Of a DNA stretch of 64,000 nt, positions 1-8,807 are shown in pieces. The stretch lies in NCBI GenBank assembly GCA_030386875.1, contig CM059568.1, positions 31,118,120 through 31,182,119 of the forward strand, read 5' to 3'. How positions within the stretch are numbered: the first letter of the stretch is position 1; each line of letters starts with the position of its first letter. Position numbers and translations under genes: made by a program. Source of the stretch: Morinoia aosen (lineage: Eukaryota > Arthropoda > Malacostraca > Amphipoda > Talitridae). A model generated the notes under the pieces. That model had not been told where the DNA came from and searched no databases. It saw nothing but the letters and a program-made list of their open reading frames with translations.

Positions 1-348
1 TCTCTGAAAATAGCCATCAAAACTGAGAGCTCCAGAAACAAGGACCAGTATGCAAAATTCGTTGACAAGAACAGTGGCAGTTTCGAACAACTCATCGATA
101 AATACATCAATAGAAAAGTCTTCGATCACGCAGTTGGAGACCTCATACCCCAAATACTTTCTAATGTGACGAGAACACCAATTCACGTATTTGATGAAAG
201 AGAAAATGGGATTTGGAAGACGACAATCTCCCCTACATCAAATGCTCTGATAAACTGTCCTCCGGTAAACATACACCGGAAACAGGACCACTATAGCGCC
301 CTCTTGAAAATGCGTGATGAAAATCGTGTTGCTCCCTCCCCCATCTTG
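1..348 (+). pseudogene. C-terminal half of an OTU-like cysteine protease domain, copy 1
   Basis: The frame is open from base 1 to a TGA at 349-351. The residues match the C-terminal half of OTU-family deubiquitinating proteases: a VGDLIPQILSN helix, a TPIHVFDE strand, and near the end DHYSALL, which fits the catalytic-histidine strand of the family. The catalytic-cysteine half lies left of the window but is seen in copy 2 near 9217 (minus strand). In the element this domain sits at the end of ORF1, just upstream of the endonuclease-RT frame. Its role there is unknown; release of the replication proteins or removal of host ubiquitin are guesses. The element is broken further on, so I call it a pseudogene. 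Confidence 0.6.
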
Positions 349-354
349 TGACTA
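349..354 (+). promoter_or_regulatory. TGA-CTA stop context between OTU/ORF1 and endonuclease-RT frame, copy 1
   Basis: The stop separating the OTU domain from the endonuclease is TGA followed at once by CTA, and the downstream frame is in the same phase with no ATG until 541, inside the endonuclease domain. UGA-CUA is an established leaky-stop context in animal and viral mRNAs. The same six bases occur at 8802-8807 in copy 2. Readthrough is inferred, not shown. Confidence 0.4.
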
Positions 355-949
355 AATAACAGTGATCAAATTGAGTTTGAAGCTGAAATCACAAACAACG
401 AACGCGGCAATAAAGACCTAGAGACGAATACCAAATGCCCTGCTAGACCTAAAAAATGCAATAACTCCACTAAAGATCTGCCTATTGAGATAAATAACAT
501 CAAAATATTACACATAAATGCTCGCAGTCTCAATGGTAAAATGGATGACGTACGAGTAATGTTGATCACTAACGATATCGATATTTTATGCGTATCTGAA
601 ACATGGTTCGATTCACGAGTCGAAAGCTCATATCTCAGCATTGCCGGGTACACATTGTACCGTTATGACGGAGTCAAGAGTAATAGAGGTAGCGGTTCAT
701 GCATTTTCATCAAAGATGTCTACTCTACATCCTTATTTCCGATAAAGAAAAATGCGAAGACATAGAAATGGTTTGGCTCAATGTTCAGGTAAACAAACAC
801 AAGTCTTTCATTATCGGCAGTCTTTACAGACATCCGTCAGCATCTCTACGTCCAACATTAGATTTCATTGAAAATACGTTTAAATTAATCTCTGCAGCCA
901 AAAAATCTTTCTATGTTTTCGGAGATTTTAACGTAGATCTGACAAATAA
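352..949 (+). pseudogene. Apurinic-type endonuclease N-terminal part, frameshifted, copy 1
   Basis: This is the start of the endonuclease-RT polyprotein. The first endonuclease strand ILHINARSLNGK and the glutamate motif CVSETWFDS are in frame 1. Near 743 the run GATAAAG lacks one A compared with copy 2 (GATAAAAG). This shifts the rest (EDIEMVWLNVQV, GSLYRHPS, FGDFNVDL) into another frame. The fragment stops at 949, where the sister copy is inserted; the remaining endonuclease and RT resume at 10884. Both the one-base deletion and the insertion disable this copy. Confidence 0.75.
943..949. repeat. Target-site duplication CAAATAA, left copy
   Basis: This 7-bp direct repeat is matched at 10877-10883. 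Removing 950-10876 and one copy joins the endonuclease reading frame of copy 1 in phase (…DL-T-N-K-L-S-K…), which supports a simple insertion. Confidence 0.75.
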
Positions 950-1039
950 AAACAATACAACAAAAACAAACAAAACCGTTTATTTCCAAGTTGTCACATG
1001 AGATACATATGCCAACATATTGGCTTTTAAAAGTTTCTT

Positions 1040-1495
1040 AATATAAGACGTCCTAAAACAAAAGATCCATACGAGGAGTATTAATTGACAAACCATCCGA
1101 GGTGTAAAAATAGATAAGCCATACGAGGCATAATAATCGACAAACTATATGAGGTGTGCTAATAGATAAACTATCAGAGGTGTACAAATAGATAGACCAT
1201 ACGAGGCATATTAATAGACATAATATACGAGGCGTACTATAATAGACAAACCACACGTGGTGTGCTAATAGTCTAACAAAGTTCCATACGAGGAATACTA
1301 ATTGACAAACCGTACGAGGTGTACAAATAGATAAGCCGTACGAGGCATAATAATAGACAAACTATACGAGATGTAATATTAGACAATACTATCATAGGTG
1401 TACAGATAGATAGACCATACGAGGCATATTAATAGAAAAAATATACGAGGCGTACTAATAGACAAACCATACGGGTCGTGCTAATAGTTTAACTC
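1040..1495 (-). repeat. About 25-bp tandem repeat in the copy 2 3' UTR
   Basis: An imperfect array of about 17 units, related to GCCTCGTATGGTTTGTCTATTAGTA on the minus strand, with a larger duplicated block inside. The same array occurs at 15540-15990 in copy 1, so it belongs to the element and is not a host satellite. Confidence 0.75.
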
Positions 1496-1587
1496 TGTCA
1501 AGGGTAGTTGAATGAGAAATGAGAAATATTATCTCTTGGATATTTTATATTCCAAGAGATTCCAGTACAGCGCTTCTTGCCTTTTTC

Positions 1588-1680
1588 CTACTTCGATAAT
1601 TTCAACTAAGAACTTGGCAGTTTCGAAGAATTCTTTAGTATTTTTCGAATTATTTATAAGATCATCGAAGTAGGAAAAAT
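1588..1680. repeat. Inverted repeat in the copy 2 3' UTR
   Basis: CCTACTTCGAT at the left pairs with ATCGAAGTAGG at the right across a loop of about 65 bases. It is conserved in copy 1 at about 15366-15460, where one arm has changed. Confidence 0.5.
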
Positions 1681-2857
1681 ACAAAAAAACGCTACACCGT
1701 ACTAGATTGAAACAACACCGTAAATGACAATCAAGTATTGAGAAAAAGATAGTCTCGAAATAATTTGTAAAGAACATCGCGCAACACAGCACGCAAATCT
1801 AGGAATGCGTAAACAAACTTACACTCAAAATTGAAATGCATGGCTTGTTCGGCATACAAATATAGAGATAATTTTTGCACGAGTGCTTTATTTCCTTTGT
1901 CTGTTTATACTTTTTAATTTCTTCTGTTCACAGAAATGCCCTTCGGGGTCGTGATAGATCGATTTATGAATCATAAAGCAAGCGCAATCAATTTGTTTAT
2001 TTCTGAAATTTGGTGCAGTGTTAACTGATCGCAGAGCTTTAGGTAAAATGTAATGTGTCTTGAGGTTTTGCTTTTTATGCAAAAAGTAGAAATAGAAACC
2101 GATATATGTACATGTGCGCATATATGTGTGCGAAACGTGTGCATCTTTACACTGATACATAAACATTTATGTTTGCGTGCGCACACGTACATACTCACGC
2201 ACACACCAACACACATATTCATATATATACGTATTGAAAACGAATATAAGAAAAATGTTAATAGACATGAAAAATAATCTTACTCTTTCAATATTTAAAA
2301 TGACAGCCCAAGCTCTGATGAATCGTAAGAAATAACCTGAGGAAAGATAAGGAATAGAAAAGGACTTCGAAAAACGTATAAATGGAATGGTTTTTTTAAT
2401 TTCCTAAAGGAAATTTTAGGAAAACTCAAGTTACCGCTGAGGAACAACAACAAAAAAAACATATATCTTCAATATATATCATATATCATATCTTCTCGAT
2501 ATTCTCTGCAACATCATGCGGACATGGGTACATGGGATAAAATGGAGATACAGTGTAGGCCAGTTACCACTCATGATTGACAAATATCTACAAAATTTTG
2601 GCAGAAATGCGCAAACAAACATATACTCAACATCAAAATTTGCTTGTACAACATACGGACAGAAAGATTATTTTACCACGATTCATACGCTCAAATTACG
2701 ATTAATTTCATTAATTGTATTTGTCATTTATCCGATTCACAGAGACGTCCTCTGATGTAAGTGGGAGATCTATTTTTGAATCATTTCGCTAGTGCAATAA
2801 AATTTATTAACCGGATGGTTTTTGTGTAAAGAAATGAAATAGAAACATGTATATCTA

Positions 2858-3387
2858 ATTATAAAATTTAGGGCAAGAACCACACCACAAAGCATATTAT
2901 TTTTTCAAAAATTAAAAAAACATATTTGTGGTCATCTATAAGAACGTTTCGGGCCGAAACCCATCATCAGCTAGGAAATCTGGAATGATACAAAAAGTCG
3001 TACGTAAAATAGAAAAACATGAGCCAGATATTTGAACAAAAAACATTTATAAAGCAAAAAAATTTTTAAAACAGACACGAAAACTGCACCAGCTACGCAT
3101 CACAAAGGAACAAAAGACAAAACGCTTAAAAAATAAAATCGAAGCTAACTATCCTAAGATCACAAAGGGACGGAAGGGCAAGTGATCACTGGAATTCGGT
3201 GAGAGTAACTGACTAACCAACTAAAAGTAGAGGATGCGCACTTTGCATGTCGTTGAGCTCAGGTTTAGATTTATGAATATGCAGAGATTCTAATATTCTA
3301 AGTTTTATGGAAGAACTAGAGGAGCCAATGATAGAAAAGTCAGAGTCTGAGATTTTTACGTTACATTGAAATAACGTTACATACGTT
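2858..3387 (-). mobile_element. 530-bp insertion in copy 2 3' UTR with hammerhead-like hairpin
   Basis: Copy 1 reads straight through this site (around 14185-14200), so the segment was inserted into copy 2. No clear duplication longer than one base is seen. It has no open frame. A CTGATGA…GAAAC hairpin at 2942-2970 (minus) is the hammerhead core found at the termini of Penelope-like elements, so a truncated Penelope-like piece is the best guess. Confidence 0.45.
2942..2970 (-). ncRNA. Hammerhead-ribozyme-like core
   Basis: On the minus strand it reads CTGATGA, then T, a GGG/CCC stem with loop TTTCGG, then GAAACGTTC. The invariant CUGANGA and GAAA boxes are present. Stem III would be very short, as reported for Penelope-like elements. 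Self-cleavage is not shown. Confidence 0.45.
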
Positions 3388-4357
3388 ATTTATGTAGATA
3401 TATATATACCTATATACGTACACACACATATTAATATATGTACTTATTGAGAATGAAATATAAGAAAAAAATACAAAAATAAAATAAGAGGATAGAAACA
3501 ACCTACCATCTATTACACCGATAATGACAGTTGAGCTCATTGTAATCCTAAGAAATTATTCGAGAAAAAAAAATAACTAAAAGGAAAAGAAGACTTCGGA
3601 AAACGTAAAATGAACTGATTTTTAGTTTCTTCATAGAAATTTTTAAGAAAACTCAGGTTACAGTCAAGAAACAACACAACTCTTCAGCATTATACAGACA
3701 TGTGTACATGGGATAAAATGGAGTAACATTGTGGCCGGATATCACATTTGAGTGGAGAATATTTACAAAATATGTCACATATAGGTAGATTAAGCAATGG
3801 TCCAAAGTGGTAATTTTGATAACAGAAATTAACAGTTTTTTTCGATTTTAAAGTTTAGTGCTGGTGTGCACTGAACGCACGGAAAAATATTAAAAGACTA
3901 AATGAAAATGCTTAAATTAACCTCTCCCCCCAGCTCAGCCGAAATCGATTGAAAACATCTTCGAGAATGATTTTGAAATAACGAGACAACGTTAGCCAAA
4001 ATTTAATTCATTATAAACTTTGCACAATCCTCACATTTATAAACCTGTATATTGGTGTACACACAAAATGTATTTCAGAGTATGTTTTCCATACGGATGT
4101 TAAATATTAACACAGAGAAGAAAAAATAACAAAATAAAAATGAGGAAATACTCCTAATTATGGAAAAAAACGTTCATTCTGCTGTATTGAACTCACGGCT
4201 GGGGTGCTCATTATTGTCGACAGAAATAGTTAAGATGAATGCACGAATGGCTTAGCAAACGTAAAATGAAATAGTTTCTAATTTTCTATCAGAAATTTCA
4301 GGAAAATTAAAATTTCTGGTAAATGGGAAATTCACACCGAAATGCTGCAGGTCTATA

Positions 4358-4522
4358 CAGGGTGTTTCAAAAATACACGGCATAATTTCAGGTATGTATT
4401 TCCCACATGTAGACAATCAAAATAGTTCATTACAACATATGTCCGGAAATGCTTCATTTCCGAGTTATGGTCTCACAACATTGAAATTCACCGGAACGTT
4501 TTTCTTTCCGCAGGTCGTTGCC
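4358..4522 (+). repeat. Left terminal inverted repeat of the Tc1/mariner element
   Basis: The 165-bp arm runs from CAGGGTG to GGTCGTTGCC and matches the reverse complement of 5681-5846 almost base for base. Confidence 0.92.
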
Positions 4523-4611
4523 GTCAAAGGACACATTAAGAGGGCACTCTGACAGATCATTCCTAGGCGAAGGTTAAATTCAGTGTTGTGTTTGGCGTTC
4601 GACTGTGTGTC

Positions 4612-5679
4612 ATGTACACAAATCAGGAGCTGGCAGAGATGCACTTGATCTACGGTAAGGCAGACGGCAATGCTGCGCTGGCTCGTCGTTTGTACCAGGA
4701 GAGGTACCCACAGCGACAATGTCCAGATCGGAAGACATTTGTAAGTCTCCATCAGCGTCTGTGCGAGTATGGAAAATTTGACTCTCCTGGATTGGGAAGG
4801 GGACGACCAAGATCTACAACTCCAGAAGAACAGGAGGAGATTCTGGAGATTGTGAACAGAACTCCTTCTATCAGCACACGAAGGTTAGCGTTGCAAGTGA
4901 ATGTTCCCCATACGACTGTCTGGAGACTGCTGAAAGAGTATCAATTGTATCCTTACCATTTGCAACGTGTACAGGCGCTGTCACCAGCAGATTACCCTGC
5001 ACGAGTTAGGTACTGTCAGTGGTTCTTGCAGCAATGTGCTGTAAATCCGAACTTTCCTGCCTTAGTATTATTTACAGATGAAGCACAGTTCACACGAGAT
5101 GGCATAACAAATCTCCACAATCAGCATGTATGGGCGTATGAAAACCCAAATGCAACTGTTGTATCTCATCACCAGGTGCGGTTCTCCCTCAACATGTGGG
5201 CCGGTATCATTGGTGATCGGTTAGTTGGACCCCATGTACTTGTAAACAGACTTACGGGGCAGGCGTACACAAACTTCCTGGAAAACATCATACCTGATGT
5301 TTATGACGACACTCCACTGATCGATCGTCAGCACGCTCACTTCTTGCATGACGGCGCTCCTGCACACTTCAGTCGTACGGCTCGCCGGTACTTGGATCGA
5401 AGATTTCCTGATCGATGGATAGGTAGAGGTGGCCCAATTGCTTGGCCTCCACGCTCACCTGATCTGAACCCTCTCGATTTCTACTTGTGGGGCCATTTAA
5501 AATCATTGGTTTATTCGTCTCCGGTGCCTGATTTGGAATCCCTTCGGAATCGAATTGTGGCACGCTCTGAGGACATACGCAACATTCCTGGAGTGTGGGA
5601 TCGTGTTCGCAGGTCAATGAGACATCGATGTGAGGTCTGTATTCAAGCAGGAGGTGGTCATTTTGAACATCTTCTGTAA
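4612..5679 (+). CDS. Tc1/mariner-superfamily transposase, DD41D, with DUF4817-like N-terminal domain
   Basis: Encodes 355 residues from the ATG at 4612; the frame extends 8 codons upstream only through a GTG, so I prefer the ATG. Residues about 3-55 (YTNQELAEMHLIYG…) match the helix-turn-helix domain seen in many arthropod transposases. A GRGRPRS AT-hook-like motif follows at about 61-67, then a second helix-turn-helix around TTVWRLLKE. The catalytic core has FTDEAQF (Asp156), HDGAPAH (Asp247) and SPDLNPLD (Asp289), giving 41 residues between the second and third Asp. The enzyme would cut and paste the element at TA sites in the nucleus. The stop codon lies one base before the right inverted repeat. 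No frameshift or missing catalytic residue is visible. Confidence 0.92.
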   Translation: MYTNQELAEMHLIYGKADGNAALARRLYQERYPQRQCPDRKTFVSLHQRLCEYGKFDSPGLGRGRPRSTTPEEQEEILEIVNRTPSISTRRLALQVNVPHTTVWRLLKEYQLYPYHLQRVQALSPADYPARVRYCQWFLQQCAVNPNFPALVLFTDEAQFTRDGITNLHNQHVWAYENPNATVVSHHQVRFSLNMWAGIIGDRLVGPHVLVNRLTGQAYTNFLENIIPDVYDDTPLIDRQHAHFLHDGAPAHFSRTARRYLDRRFPDRWIGRGGPIAWPPRSPDLNPLDFYLWGHLKSLVYSSPVPDLESLRNRIVARSEDIRNIPGVWDRVRRSMRHRCEVCIQAGGGHFEHLL

Positions 5680-8600
5680 TGGCAACGACCTGCGGAAAGA
5701 AAAACGTTCCGGTGAATTTCAATGTTGTGAAGGCCATAACTCGGAAATGAAGCATTTCCGGACATATGTTGTAATGAACTATTTTGATTGTCTACATGTG
5801 GGAAATACATACCTGAAATTATGCCGTGTATTTTTGAAACACCCTGTAGAGATGCAAAATGACGTGACACATTTACTCTAAATTCTTTTACAGTTTTAGA
5901 GTTTTTGATATGCTGGGGAAGCTTGTTCCACAAAAAAGCTCCAGAAACTGAGAGAGCTTTTTGTCCCACGCTAGATGAACGGTAACTGACTAAAACATCA
6001 TTCCTCCGATTTGGTTTTTTGTTTGGGATATTAGATGGAAAAAATTTTACCACCTCTGCATTACTTTGGGGGAGGTACAGAGAGGAGAACACTCGTCGAG
6101 CTTTTTGGATCATGAATCTATTCGGTATTGGGATCCAGTCGAGTTTTCTTAAAAGAGGGGTGACATGATCGTATTTATTGAAATTTCCTTTGCACACCAC
6201 TTTGGCGGCGAAGTTTAGACATTTTTGCAACTCTTCCTGACGATATTGAGGTAAATTTCCCCATACAAGACTGCAGTAGTCCAGGCGCGATAAAACTAAA
6301 GACTGAATCACTAACAACCTAGATTTTTCGTCAAGTGTGTTCTTAATGCGATGAAAGAACATTAAGGTTCCGTTTATTTTGTTGCACATTGTTTCGATGT
6401 GTGAATTGAAAGTCATATTTTTGTCAAACCAAACACCCAGATTTTTTACCGTCTCTACTGGTTCAATTGTATCGTCTCCAAATGTTAGCTTGAATGGTGG
6501 TAAATTTTTAGTCGCATTCTGTGATCCAAAAATAATGCATTGCGTTTTACTTGCGTTAAGTTTGAGGCCATTATGGTCATACCACAATTTAAGGTTTCTC
6601 AGAAGGTTTTCAGCGTTGGCTTGTGTTTCTTTTAAATCTGCTGTTGAGCTTGTCATGGCAATTTGTACGTCATCAGCATACATTGAGATTTTTGTGTTTG
6701 CCGGCATGGTGGGGGAATCATTGATGAAAATTGAAAATAAGAGCGGGCCGATGATTGAACCTTGAGGAACGCCAAAATTGTTTGGTATGAATGATGACAT
6801 TTTGTTATTCAAGGATACTGCATGAGAGCGGTTTAGTAGGTAGCTTTCAAACCATTGAGTGTCAATTCTGAGGTTTGAAATTTTTTGTATAAGTTTCTTA
6901 TGCTCAACACTGTCAAAAGCTTTGGAGAGATCAAGCAATAGTAAGAGAGTTAATTTTTTTTGGTCAATATCATTGTAAATTTTTTCTGTTATGTTTAACA
7001 GGGCGTCTTGAGTACTGGTATTCCTTCTGTAAGCATATTGATTGCGATGCAGTAGATGTGACTCGTCTATGTAAGACGAGAGCTGGTTTGTTATTACTTT
7101 TTCTAATATTTTGGACATAACAGGCAGGAGACTGATTGGTCTGTAGTTTGACGCTATGTCGATATCACCAGATTTATGTAATGGCTTAATAATGGATGAT
7201 TTCCATTGGTCGGGAAACTTGTTTGTGGCTATAGATGTATTTATTATCAAGCGAATGAGGGGTGCTGTGACAGGGAAGCTGTCTTTTATATGTTGGAGGC
7301 TTATGCCATCATGTCCAGTCGCTTTGGTATTCTTTAGTGAGTATAAGATTTTTCGTAACTCTATGACGCTAACCGGCTTTGGTCTCCATTTGTTTCTACT
7401 ATTTGGGGATGATACATCGCTCAGATTTGCTCCTGTAGATGTGTCTGAAACTGTCCTGGATACTTCATTGAAAACATCTTCGCCAACTTTTGAGAAGAAA
7501 GTATTAAAGTCATTAGCCATTTTTGAGGGGTTGTCGAAAGTGCTTTTGCACTCCGAGTTTTTATACTGAGCAACTTCTCTAATGATTTCCCAAGTTCTTT
7601 TTGGGTTTTGTTTTGCCGCCAAGAGTTCTTTGTGGAAGTAGTCCCGTTTTGCTTCCTTAACTTTTCTTCGTAGGATCTTCTCATGATCTTTATATAATTT
7701 TCGACGCGTACTGTCTGATTTATTCAGTTTGTACTCACGCTGCAAATTTCTTTTAGCTCTGCTCAACCGTTTTATCTCATCTGTTATCCATTTAGAAATT
7801 CTTGGCTTAACTTTCTTCGTAGTGAAAGGTGCGCATTCGTTAAGAGCCGATACGAAATTTTCGTTGAAAAGCGAAACTTGTAAATTGACATCATCGGTGT
7901 TTTCCATGCCTTGAAATTCACTCCATCTGTCTAATAGCTTTTCTTGAAATATTTCAGGGGAGTAGTGGTTTTTCATGCGATATGAAATGTAACTAGATTT
8001 CTGTTTCTCTTTTGCAATATTTATTTGGCATTCTACCGAATGGTGATCAGAAAAGGACGGTAAGATTTCTGTGCTGAGTACTGCTTGGGGATTGTTTGTA
8101 ATTGCTAGGTCAAGAAGAGTTTTGGAAGCGTTGGTAATTCGCGTTGGTTCTTGGACCATTTGAGAAAGATTAAGTCTGTGCAGCATCTTGCTTAGCTTGT
8201 TGTTATTATTTGCCAGATCTACGTTAAAATCTCCGAAAACATAGAAAGATTTTTTGGCTGCAGAGATTAATTTAAACGTATTTTCAATGAAATCTAATGT
8301 TGGACGTAGAGATGCTGACGGATGTCTGTAAAGACTGCCGATAATGAAAGACTTGTGTTTGTTTACCTGAACATTGAGCCAAACCATTTCTATGTCTTCG
8401 CATTTTTCTTTTATCGGAAATAAGGATGTAGAGTAGACATCTTTGATGAAAATGCATGAACCGCTACCTCTATTACTCTTGACTCCGTCATAACGGTACA
8501 ATGTGTACCCGGCAATGCTGAGATATGAGCTTTCGACTCGTGAATCGAACCATGTTTCAGATACGCATAAAATATCGATATCGTTAGTGATCAACATTAC

Positions 8601-8804
8601 TCGTACGTCATCCATTTTACCATTGAGACTGCGAGCATTTATGTGTAATATTTTGATGTTATTTATCTCAATAGGCAGATCTTTAGTGGAGTTATTGCAT
8701 TTTTTAGGTCTAGCAGGGCATTTGGTATTCGTCTCTAGGTCTTTATTGCCGCGTTCGTTGTTTGTGATTTCAGCTTCAAATTCAATTTGATCACTGTTAT
8801 TTAG
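5658..8804 (-). CDS. Endonuclease-reverse transcriptase of CR1-group element, copy 2
   Basis: One uninterrupted frame of about 1,048 codons from the TGA at 8807; the first ATG is at 8615. It starts with an apurinic-type endonuclease that nicks target DNA for target-primed reverse transcription. Its motifs are ILHINARSLN, SETWFD, GSLYRHPS, FGDFNVDL, LLDLAITN and SFSDHHSV. A basic linker follows, then the RT fingers and palm: NYRPISLLPVMSK, LLDLSKAFDSVEH, FGVPQGSIIGPLLF and the catalytic YADD at 6669-6680. The C-terminal CR1-like domain has LDYCSLVWG and HVTPLLRKLDWIP. The native stop after RHFASL is lost because a Tc1/mariner element landed on it, adding about 70 foreign residues and running antisense into the transposase gene. 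The frame looks intact, but its ORF1 is broken. Confidence 0.85.
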   Translation of the reverse strand, partial: LNNSDQIEFEAEITNNERGNKDLETNTKCPARPKKCNNSTKDLPIEINNIKILHINARSLNGKMDDVRVMLITNDIDILCVSETWFDSRVESSYLSIAGYTLYRYDGVKSNRGSGSCIFIKDVYSTSLFPIKEKCEDIEMVWLNVQVNKHKSFIIGSLYRHPSASLRPTLDFIENTFKLISAAKKSFYVFGDFNVDLANNNNKLSKMLHRLNLSQMVQEPTRITNASKTLLDLAITNNPQAVLSTEILPSFSDHHSVECQINIAKEKQKSSYISYRMKNHYSPEIFQEKLLDRWSEFQGMENTDDVNLQVSLFNENFVSALNECAPFTTKKVKPRISKWITDEIKRLSRAKRNLQREYKLNKSDSTRRKLYKDHEKILRRKVKEAKRDYFHKELLAAKQNPKRTWEIIREVAQYKNSECKSTFDNPSKMANDFNTFFSKVGEDVFNEVSRTVSDTSTGANLSDVSSPNSRNKWRPKPVSVIELRKILYSLKNTKATGHDGISLQHIKDSFPVTAPLIRLIINTSIATNKFPDQWKSSIIKPLHKSGDIDIASNYRPISLLPVMSKILEKVITNQLSSYIDESHLLHRNQYAYRRNTSTQDALLNITEKIYNDIDQKKLTLLLLLDLSKAFDSVEHKKLIQKISNLRIDTQWFESYLLNRSHAVSLNNKMSSFIPNNFGVPQGSIIGPLLFSIFINDSPTMPANTKISMYADDVQIAMTSSTADLKETQANAENLLRNLKLWYDHNGLKLNASKTQCIIFGSQNATKNLPPFKLTFGDDTIEPVETVKNLGVWFDKNMTFNSHIETMCNKINGTLMFFHRIKNTLDEKSRLLVIQSLVLSRLDYCSLVWGNLPQYRQEELQKCLNFAAKVVCKGNFNKYDHVTPLLRKLDWIPIPNRFMIQKARRVFSSLYLPQSNAEVVKFFPSNIPNKKPNRRNDVLVSYRSSSVGQKALSVSGAFLWNKLPQHIKNSKTVKEFRVNVSRHFASLQGVSKIHGIISGMYFPHVDNQNSSLQHMSGNASFPSYGLHNIEIHRNVFLSAGRCHYRRCSK
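5681..5846 (-). repeat. Right terminal inverted repeat of the Tc1/mariner element
   Basis: The 166-bp arm pairs with 4358-4522. Read on the minus strand, it also supplies the extra C-terminal codons of the interrupted RT frame. Confidence 0.92.
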
Positions 8805-8807
8805 TCA
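8802..8807 (-). promoter_or_regulatory. TGA-CTA stop context, copy 2
   Basis: The stop and the next codon are identical to the site at 349-354. The frames before and after are the same, so readthrough would fuse OTU to endonuclease-RT. The two copies are close relatives, so their agreement is weak evidence of selection. Confidence 0.4.

Larger units (their letters stand above)
1..949 (+). mobile_element. CR1-group non-LTR retrotransposon, copy 1, 5' segment (continues at 10877)
   Basis: This is the left part of a plus-strand element whose 3' part resumes at 10877. The two parts are separated by a 9.9-kb insertion of a sister copy. The segment is nearly identical to the reverse complement of about 8193-9155. 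It enters the window inside an OTU domain and breaks off within the endonuclease, just after the motif FGDFNVDL. The 7-bp sequence CAAATAA at its end (943-949) is repeated at 10877-10883, as expected for a target-site duplication. The 5' end lies outside the window. Confidence 0.85.
950..4357 (-). other. 3' untranslated region of copy 2
   Basis: Non-coding on both strands apart from chance frames. It contains the tandem array, hairpins, a TA/CA-rich microsatellite at about 2110-2240 and 3390-3440, and the 530-bp insertion. It ends at 950-985 with GGAAATAAACGG and a T/G-rich tail on the minus strand, which I take as the polyadenylation signal and 3' end. Confidence 0.7.
4358..5846 (+). mobile_element. 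Tc1/mariner element with long inverted repeats, DD41D type
   Basis: This 1,489-bp element begins CAGGGTGTTTC and ends GAAACACCCTG. TA flanks it on both sides (4356-4357 and 5847-5848). Terminal inverted repeats of about 165 bp differ only around one spot (GGTCTCAC against GGCCTTCAC). The empty site survives in copy 1 at about 13240 (CTCTATAGACC), with one TA and no footprint. The transposon therefore entered copy 2 after the two retrotransposon copies had separated. Intact ends and an intact transposase frame suggest recent activity. Confidence 0.92.

Noticed and set aside
1888-2277. Frames over the CA/TA-rich microsatellite, also at 14723-15154
   Set aside because: They derive from repeated CACA/GTGT sequence in the 3' UTR.
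4588-4611. Start of the DD41D transposase at 4588
   Set aside because: That codon is GTG. The ATG at 4612 begins the conserved MYTNQEL N-terminus.
6379-7914. Plus-strand frames over the RT of copy 2, and the mirror ones at 11166-12706
   Set aside because: They are antisense to a well-conserved RT and appear in both copies only because the copies are nearly identical.
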